Translations under genes and position numbers: made by a program
The notes under the pieces: generated by a model
Told to the model about the DNA's origin: nothing
The model's input: only the letters and a program-made list of their open reading frames with translations
Databases searched by the model: none
Shown here: positions 5,923-10,742 of the stretch, piece by piece
Position numbering within the stretch: the stretch's first letter is position 1
How the letters are laid out: every line of letters starts with the position of its first letter
Origin: Treponema sp.
Lineage (GTDB): Bacteria; Spirochaetota; Spirochaetia; Treponematales; Breznakiellaceae
Reading direction: 5' to 3'
DNA: 10,742 nt
Assembly: GCA_031270205.1 (NCBI GenBank)
Contig: JAISYA010000099.1
Location: 1-10,742, forward strand

Positions 5923-6654
5923 CTAACCTCCCAAATACGCGGCTTTGACCGCGTCGTCTTTCATCAGATCGCCCGATGAGCCGCTCTTGACGATTTCCCC
6001 GGTCTCAAGGATATAGGCCCGTGAGGCCAGGGCCAGGGCTTTGTAGGCGTTCTGCTCTACTAACAGTATAGTAGTTCCCGTCTCATTTATCCCCTTGACA
6101 ACCGAAAAAATCTCGTCCACGAGGATCGGGGAAAGGCCCATGGAAGGCTCGTCCAGCAGCAAAAGCCGCGGACTGGCCATAAGGGAACGGCCCATGGCGA
6201 GCATCTGCTGTTCGCCGCCCGAGAGCGTGCCCGCCACCTGCCTGATTCGTTCTTTAAGCCGGGGAAAGATAGCAAAGACTTTTTCCATGTCGGCGCGGAC
6301 AGCCTGCCGCTCGGCGGGGCTTGCCGTCCGGCGGGCATAGGCCCCCATCTCAAGGTTGTCCCGGACGCTCAAGTTGGCGAAAATCCGCCTTCCTTCGGGA
6401 ACCTGCACCAGCCCCGCGGACACGATGCGGTCCGGCGGCACGGCGCTGATCTCATTCCCGTTAAAAAATACTTTCCCCGCGGCCTTCCTGATGATGTTTG
6501 AAATGGCGTGTAGGGTAGTGCTCTTCCCCGCGCCGTTGGAACCGATAAGGGTGATGATCTCCCCGGCGGCAACCTCAAAGGAGATGCCCCGCAGGGCGCG
6601 GATTGCCCCGTAATGAACGGTAAGGCCGTCCACCTTCAGCATCGGCTCAGTCAT
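5923..6654 (-). CDS. livF: Branched-chain amino-acid ABC transporter ATPase LivF
   Basis: The 243-residue second ATPase of the Liv importer. Walker A GSNGAGKST at 38-46, Q-loop Q84 followed by VPEGRRIF (the segment typical of LivF), signature LSGGEQQ 144-150 and Walker B LLLLDEP 164-170 are all intact. The switch histidine is replaced by Gln (VEQN, Q201), which is normal for LivF and consistent with its pairing with LivG, which keeps His. The ATG at 6654 overlaps the livG stop by eight bases (ATGACTGA), with GGAGG upstream inside livG. It should work on the cytoplasmic face with LivG, LivH and LivM. Confidence 0.96.
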   Translation of the reverse strand: MTEPMLKVDGLTVHYGAIRALRGISFEVAAGEIITLIGSNGAGKSTTLHAISNIIRKAAGKVFFNGNEISAVPPDRIVSAGLVQVPEGRRIFANLSVRDNLEMGAYARRTASPAERQAVRADMEKVFAIFPRLKERIRQVAGTLSGGEQQMLAMGRSLMASPRLLLLDEPSMGLSPILVDEIFSVVKGINETGTTILLVEQNAYKALALASRAYILETGEIVKSGSSGDLMKDDAVKAAYLGG

Positions 6655-7450
6655 TGACCAGGGCCTCCGATCCGAGATATGCCTTGATTACCGCCGGGTC
6701 TTTGCGGATATCTTCCGGCAATCCCGCGGCAATGGTACGTCCGTAGTCAAGCACCATAAGCCGCTCACATATCCCCATCACCAGCCGCATGTCATGTTCA
6801 ATAAGCAGAATCGTCAGGTGAAATTCTTTCCTGATAAAACAGATGAGTTTCATCAGTTCCTCGGTCTCCTGGGGGTTCATCCCCGCCGCGGGTTCGTCGA
6901 GCAAAAGCAGGCATGGATTGGAGGCCAGCGCGCGGGCGATTTCCAGTTTCCGCTGTTCGCCGTAGGGAAGGTTGCGGGCCAGTTCGTACTTCTTTTTTTC
7001 GATCCTGAAAAGGGAAAGCAGTTCCTCCGCCTGGGTAACCATCCGCTCCTCATCGGCGCGGAAACGCCTGAGCCTGAACAGCACGTCTATAGGACTGGCG
7101 ATTCTTCCCGCGTGCAGGGCGATGCGGATATTGTCTTCAACGCTCAGGCTGGAAAAAAGCCGGATATTCTGAAAAGTCCTGGCAATGCCGATACGGTTTA
7201 ATTTGGCCGGATCAAGTTTCCCCGCAAGGTGGGTATTCCCCTTGCTGTCCCGGAATTCAATCTCCCCGCTTGTGGGGGCGTACACGCCGGAAAGCATGTT
7301 GAACACCGTCGTCTTCCCCGCGCCGTTCGGCCCGATAAGCCCCACGAGTTCCCCGTGGTACAGCTCGCAGGAAAAATCGCTGACCGCCTTGAGGCCGCCG
7401 AAATCAATGGAAAGATTTTGAACCCGCAGCCGTAAATCCTGAGCGTTCAT
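6647..7450 (-). CDS. livG: Branched-chain amino-acid ABC transporter ATPase LivG
   Basis: The 267-residue first ATPase of the importer. Walker A GPNGAGKTT 40-48, Q-loop in RTFQNIRLF 91-99, the LivG-type signature LPYGEQRKLEIARAL 161-175 (YGEQ instead of SGGQ, normal for this family), Walker B LLLLDEPAAGMNP 181-193 and switch histidine H219 in EHDM are all present. Length is typical. The ATG at 7450 shares ATGA with the livM stop (four-base overlap) and has GGGGGGAAG just before it, indicating translational coupling. Intact motifs predict an active ATPase. Confidence 0.97.
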   Translation of the reverse strand: MNAQDLRLRVQNLSIDFGGLKAVSDFSCELYHGELVGLIGPNGAGKTTVFNMLSGVYAPTSGEIEFRDSKGNTHLAGKLDPAKLNRIGIARTFQNIRLFSSLSVEDNIRIALHAGRIASPIDVLFRLRRFRADEERMVTQAEELLSLFRIEKKKYELARNLPYGEQRKLEIARALASNPCLLLLDEPAAGMNPQETEELMKLICFIRKEFHLTILLIEHDMRLVMGICERLMVLDYGRTIAAGLPEDIRKDPAVIKAYLGSEALVND

Positions 7451-8442
7451 GATCTTCCCCCCGCCCGCTTCCGCAGGGGGAATTTCCCCACGACGCGGTC
7501 AAAAAGGCGCAAAAAAGAAAGTTCTTTCATCCCCAACAGGCCCTGGGGACGGAAGAGCATGATAAAAATCAGAATGAACGGATAGATGAGCAGGCGGTAA
7601 TCCTGGAGGAATCGCAGGAATTCCTGCAAATAGGTAAGCACATAAGCCGAAAGAATTGAGCCGGTCATGGAACCCATACCGCCCAAAACCACGTAGATCA
7701 AAAAGTCGATGGAGCGGAGAAACTGGGCCGCGTTTGGCTGCACCAGGCCGACCACCATGGCGTACAGGGAGCCGCCTATGCCGGCGATAAACGCGGCGAT
7801 CACAAAACCGAGCATCTTGTAGCGGAAAATGTCGATGCCGCTGGAATTGGCGGCGATTTCATCCTCGCGGCAGGCCATGATCGCCCGGCCGTAAGTCGAG
7901 CGCAGAAAGTTCTGCAGCAGGGCCAGCGTAATGACCAGCGTTGCCGTCACCACCGCGAAAGCCAGCTCGCCGTTGAGTTTCATTACGGTGGTGAACTGCC
8001 TGCCGTTCGGCCCGCCGGTGAGGGATTTCAGGTTGATAAAAACCACGCGGATAATTTCGCCGAAGCCGAGGGTAACGATGGCAAGATAATCGCCGGAAAG
8101 TTTCAGCACCGGAAAGCCGATGAGAAAGCCCACGGCGGTAGTAAGCAAAACGGCGCATAAAGCCGCCAGCGGCAGGGGCAGGCCCAGATCAAAATTGAAA
8201 AAAATACAGGCAAAAGCGCCGATTGCCAAAAAGCCCGCCTGCCCCAGTGAAAGCTGCCCGGTAATACCCACGATCATGTTAACCGACATCGCCATTATGG
8301 CGTTCACCCCGCCCATGGAAATAATGCGGGCGGTGTACGCGTCAATAAGGCCCGCTTTCATCAGGAGCAGGGGGACGGCCACCGCCAGGATGCCGATAAG
8401 CGTCAGTAGTATCGTTGAACGGAAAGGAAATTTGCCCGTCAT
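7447..8442 (-). CDS. livM: Branched-chain amino-acid ABC transporter permease LivM
   Basis: A 331-residue inner-membrane permease with about eight to nine hydrophobic segments. Family signatures include GQLSLGQAGFLAIGAF (62-77), the cytoplasmic coupling region GRAIMACREDEIAANSSGI (185-203) that contacts the ATPase, LGGMGSMTG (253-261) and RPQGLLG (298-304). A basic C-terminal tail (KFPLRKRAGGR) follows the last membrane segment. The ATG at 8442 comes six bases after the livH stop, with AAAGG about eleven bases upstream. LivM forms the translocation channel with LivH. Confidence 0.96.
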   Translation of the reverse strand: MTGKFPFRSTILLTLIGILAVAVPLLLMKAGLIDAYTARIISMGGVNAIMAMSVNMIVGITGQLSLGQAGFLAIGAFACIFFNFDLGLPLPLAALCAVLLTTAVGFLIGFPVLKLSGDYLAIVTLGFGEIIRVVFINLKSLTGGPNGRQFTTVMKLNGELAFAVVTATLVITLALLQNFLRSTYGRAIMACREDEIAANSSGIDIFRYKMLGFVIAAFIAGIGGSLYAMVVGLVQPNAAQFLRSIDFLIYVVLGGMGSMTGSILSAYVLTYLQEFLRFLQDYRLLIYPFILIFIMLFRPQGLLGMKELSFLRLFDRVVGKFPLRKRAGGRS

Positions 8443-8448
8443 ACCGAG

Positions 8449-9339
8449 TTATACCTTTACCCGGTGCTTTTTACCGAGTATGCCGGTGGGCTTGATTAAC
8501 AGCACGATAATCAGCACTGAAAACGAAATCGCGTCGCTGAACTGGCTGGATATAAAGCCCTTGGTAAAAGTCTCCGCGATACCCAGGATAAAGCCGCCGA
8601 GCATCGCCCCGGGAACGGAACCTATGCCGCCCAGCACGGCCGCGACAAAAGCCTTGAGCCCGGGCATCATGCCCATAAGGGGAGTTACCTGGGGATAGGC
8701 CGATGCGTACAGCACCCCGCCGGCGGCGGCCAGCACCGAGCCCAGCGCAAACGTAAACGAAATAATCCCGTTAACTGAAATCCCCATGAGGCTCGCCGTC
8801 TGGGTGTCAAAGGAAACGGCCCGCATCGCCTTTCCCCGCCTGGTGTAATTGATAATGTAATTCAGCGCCAGCATTAGAAGCGCCGAAAGGATAATCACAA
8901 TAATCTGAATATTGGAGATTGAAAGGCCCCCGCCGAACTGGATATTGACCACGGCCGGCCGGGGAAACTGGCGGGGATTGGGACCGATAAAGGGCAGTAC
9001 CCGCACGCCGTTTTCCAGTATCAGGCTGACCGCTATGGCGGTGATGAGCGAATTGAGCCGGGGGGCCGAGCGCAGCGGCCGGTAGGCGAAGCGCTCAATG
9101 GTTACGCCGAACGAGGCGCAGATAATCATTGAAACGATGAACGCAAGCAGCATCCCCAACGGCCCCGCCCCGACGGCGCCCAGCACAAAGAACGCGGCGT
9201 AGGCCCCCACCATCAGAATATCCCCGTGGGCGAAATTGATAAGCAGGACTATGCCGTAGACCATGGTATAGCCCAGGGCGATTAGGGCGTAAATCGAGCC
9301 CAGCGAAACTCCGTTTATCAATTGCTGTAATACAATCAT
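8449..9339 (-). CDS. livH: Branched-chain amino-acid ABC transporter permease LivH
   Basis: A 296-residue inner-membrane permease, partner of LivM, with about eight hydrophobic segments. Signatures: GSIYALIALGYTMVYGI (14-30), the highly conserved NFAHGD (35-40), the coupling region YTRRGKAMRAVSFDTQTASLMGI (165-187, contacts an ATPase), AAVLGGIGSVPGAMLGG (233-249) and the C-terminal KPTGILG (283-289). The ATG at 9339 has only a weak ribosome binding site (GGCGG), and 228 bases of palindromic sequence separate it from livK. Lower translation than livK would suit the excess of binding protein over membrane complex seen in such systems. Confidence 0.96.
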   Translation of the reverse strand: MIVLQQLINGVSLGSIYALIALGYTMVYGIVLLINFAHGDILMVGAYAAFFVLGAVGAGPLGMLLAFIVSMIICASFGVTIERFAYRPLRSAPRLNSLITAIAVSLILENGVRVLPFIGPNPRQFPRPAVVNIQFGGGLSISNIQIIVIILSALLMLALNYIINYTRRGKAMRAVSFDTQTASLMGISVNGIISFTFALGSVLAAAGGVLYASAYPQVTPLMGMMPGLKAFVAAVLGGIGSVPGAMLGGFILGIAETFTKGFISSQFSDAISFSVLIIVLLIKPTGILGKKHRVKV

Positions 9340-9567
9340 GTGTCCGCCGTTAAAGCCGCGGGGCGCGCAACGCCGCTTGCACCGGGCGGGAAGACAATTT
9401 CTTCCGCTTTACCCTCCGCGTAAGGCGCGCGCGTCCCGCAAAACCACGCGACAGGAGGCCCGGGGGCGTTGCGGGGGTGTCCCCCGCAGAGGGGGGTGGC
9501 GTAAGCCGCGCAGCGGCTGCAGCCAGGGGGGAGACTTCCCCCCTCCCCTGTCTGTGATCAGCAATCC
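9340..9567 (-). other. livK-livH intercistronic region with palindrome cluster
   Basis: No credible gene lies in these 228 bases. Three perfect, closely spaced hairpins occur next to livK: 9525-9532 with 9537-9544 (AGGGGGGA around a 4-base loop), 9504-9509 with 9513-9518 (AGCCGC around GCA) and 9470-9477 with 9481-9488 (TGCGGGGG around TGT). A weaker GGAAGA/TCTTCC hairpin lies at 9389-9394 with 9400-9405. None is followed by a T-run in the leftward direction. The G- and C-runs between them allow alternative pairings, for example 9481-9485 with 9491-9495. Placement just after the livK stop suggests a 3'-end stabiliser or partial transcription block; it may also be one copy of a dispersed REP-like repeat. 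Confidence 0.7.
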
Positions 9568-10707
9568 CTACTTGGGATTAACCACCGTCTTGAAGGCGTT
9601 GGCGAGCTTGCCGTCCTTTTTGACAATTTCCAGAATCGTGGCGCCCTTAATCGGGTCGCGGTTGGCGTCAAAGCGGATATTGCCGGTAACGTAAGCGCCG
9701 CTGAGTTTTGCCATGGCGCCCTTTACCGCGGTGGTGTCAAAGGTCCCCGCCGCCTTGATCCCGTCGGCGACCAGCATTAACGAATCGTAGCCGAGCGCGG
9801 AGAACTGGGAAGCGGAGCGGTTGAACCTGCTCTGGAACGCTTTGACAAACGCGACGCCTTTGGGGTCGGTGGTATCCGCGGCAAAGCCGGAGGACCAGTA
9901 CCCGTTGAGCACCTCGTCGCCGGCGTTGTCGATGAGGCCGTCCCAGCCGTCGCCTCCCACCAGGGCGCAGGTAACGCCCTGATCGCGGAGCTGCTTGGCC
10001 TGGAGGGACACGTCGTTGTAGTAATTCGGCAGGTACACTACGTCGGGGTTGGCGGCCTTGATGCGGGTAACCTGGGCGTTAAAATCCACGTCCCCGGACT
10101 GGTAGGCCTCGTCGGCGACAACCTGCCCCCCGATGGCTTTGAACTGGTTCTTGAACGACTCGGCAAGGCCGGTGTTGTAATCGGCGCCCGCGTCGTAGAG
10201 AACCGCCGCCCGGCGGCTGCCCAGCGTGCTGTAGGCGAAGTCGGCGCCCACCACGCCCTGGAAGGGATCGATAAAGCAGGCCCGGAAGATAAAATCGCCG
10301 ACCCTGGTCACGTCGACATTGGTCGCCGAGGGGGAGATGAGGATCACTTTCCCCTGCTGCGCCAGGCTGGTCATCGCCTGCGTGGCCCCCGAAGTGCTGG
10401 AGCCCAGCACGAACGAAACCTTGTCGCGGGTGGTGAGTTTGGTGAAGGCGTTAATTGACTTCGCCCCGTCCCCTTCGTCGTCTTCGGCGATAAGCGCAAG
10501 CTGCCTGCCCAACAGACCGCCCGCCGCGTTGATCTCCTCAATCGCCAGGATCGCGCCGTCCCGCGATTCGGTGCCGTAGAAGGCCACTGAACCTGAAAGC
10601 GGGAAAACCGCCCCGATGGTGACCGTGTTGCTGTCCCTGCCGCCTCCGGCGAAAGCCAGCGACGCCGCGCAGAGCAGCGTCATTACCAGTACGATAGTTC
10701 TTTTCAT
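9568..10707 (-). CDS. livK: Branched-chain amino-acid ABC transporter substrate-binding protein LivK
   Basis: The 379-residue periplasmic binding protein (Leu/Ile/Val-binding family, type I fold) that delivers substrate to LivHM. Residues 1-20 form a Sec signal peptide (MKR, hydrophobic core, AFA followed by GGG) with likely cleavage after A20. The mature part shows VTIGAVFPLSG (29-39), SRDGAILAIEEINAAGGLLG (48-67), GSSTSGATQA (102-111) and ILISPSATN (122-130), all usual for this family. Start ATG 10707 is chosen because AAGGAGG at 10717-10723 lies nine bases before it and the signal peptide begins there; an in-frame TTG at 10734 would place the ribosome binding site inside the gene. As first gene of the operon it should be most highly expressed; its promoter lies outside the window. 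Exact ligand cannot be read from sequence. Confidence 0.96.
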   Translation of the reverse strand: MKRTIVLVMTLLCAASLAFAGGGRDSNTVTIGAVFPLSGSVAFYGTESRDGAILAIEEINAAGGLLGRQLALIAEDDEGDGAKSINAFTKLTTRDKVSFVLGSSTSGATQAMTSLAQQGKVILISPSATNVDVTRVGDFIFRACFIDPFQGVVGADFAYSTLGSRRAAVLYDAGADYNTGLAESFKNQFKAIGGQVVADEAYQSGDVDFNAQVTRIKAANPDVVYLPNYYNDVSLQAKQLRDQGVTCALVGGDGWDGLIDNAGDEVLNGYWSSGFAADTTDPKGVAFVKAFQSRFNRSASQFSALGYDSLMLVADGIKAAGTFDTTAVKGAMAKLSGAYVTGNIRFDANRDPIKGATILEIVKKDGKLANAFKTVVNPK

Positions 10708-10716
10708 TCTTGATTT

Positions 10717-10723
10717 CCTCCTT
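10717..10723 (-). promoter_or_regulatory. livK: Shine-Dalgarno site of livK
   Basis: AAGGAGG on the minus strand, nine bases before ATG 10707. It is a near-perfect anti-16S match and the strongest ribosome binding site seen in the leftward operon, in contrast to the weak one before livH. It decides the livK start. Confidence 0.85.
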
Positions 10724-10742
10724 CTTTCTTTCAAGAAACTGG

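Noticed and set aside
9389..9405. Hairpin as a possible terminator between livK and livH
   Set aside because: The 6-bp stem lacks a T-run on the minus strand, and neither do the stronger hairpins nearby, so no intrinsic terminator is claimed.
9338..9694. Rightward frame through the livK-livH gap
   Set aside because: Runs through the palindromes and into livK antisense; Arg/Gly/Pro-rich, no start signal.
10669..10671. Cys 13 of LivK as a lipoprotein attachment site
   Set aside because: It lies in the hydrophobic core with TLLC before it rather than a lipobox, and a good AFA cleavage site follows at residue 20.

Overview
This is a GC-rich bacterial chromosome segment carrying mostly metabolic and transport genes. 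The style suggests a spirochaete, perhaps Treponema-like: a fused aromatic-amino-acid enzyme, an amino-acid Liv importer followed by a CBS-ACT gene, and a substrate-binding protein starting AFAGGGRDS after its signal peptide. That placement rests on general resemblance, not on a marker gene, and should be treated as tentative.

Left part (1-1148). A DUF262 (GmrSD N-terminal-like) gene runs leftwards off the window edge from position 755. Between it and the next gene are about 390 bases with a GC-rich hairpin, a possible 38-codon reading frame with a good ribosome binding site, and a clear plus-strand intrinsic terminator that ends a rightward transcript of unknown nature.

Rightward genes (1149-4455). 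A single-domain bacteriohemerythrin with all seven di-iron ligands has its own extended -10 promoter. Next is an unusual three-part enzyme joining a type I-beta DAHP synthase (with N-terminal ferredoxin-like domain), a prephenate dehydratase and an ACT domain. It thus links the first step of the shikimate pathway to the last committed step to phenylalanine. Ten bases later starts a divergent DapF-fold racemase/epimerase whose interdomain loop contains an in-frame 18-bp minisatellite encoding PADAGR-type hexapeptides.

Leftward operon (10707 down to 4508). The order of transcription is livK, livH, livM, livG, livF, a CBS-pair/ACT protein, and a uracil-DNA-glycosylase-superfamily protein. Stops and starts from livH onwards overlap or nearly touch, indicating one transcript. 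The exception is a 228-base gap between livK and livH packed with strong GC palindromes, which may stabilise livK mRNA or reduce expression of the downstream genes. The Liv genes make a complete branched-chain/hydrophobic amino-acid ABC importer; the CBS-ACT protein is a plausible adenylate- and amino-acid-responsive companion.

The leftward operon and the rightward aromatic operon converge in a short gap at 4456-4507, where I see no terminator. I found no tRNA, rRNA, CRISPR, insertion sequence or phage gene. The most unusual items are the DAHP synthase-prephenate dehydratase fusion, the coding minisatellite, the palindrome cluster and the orphan terminator.
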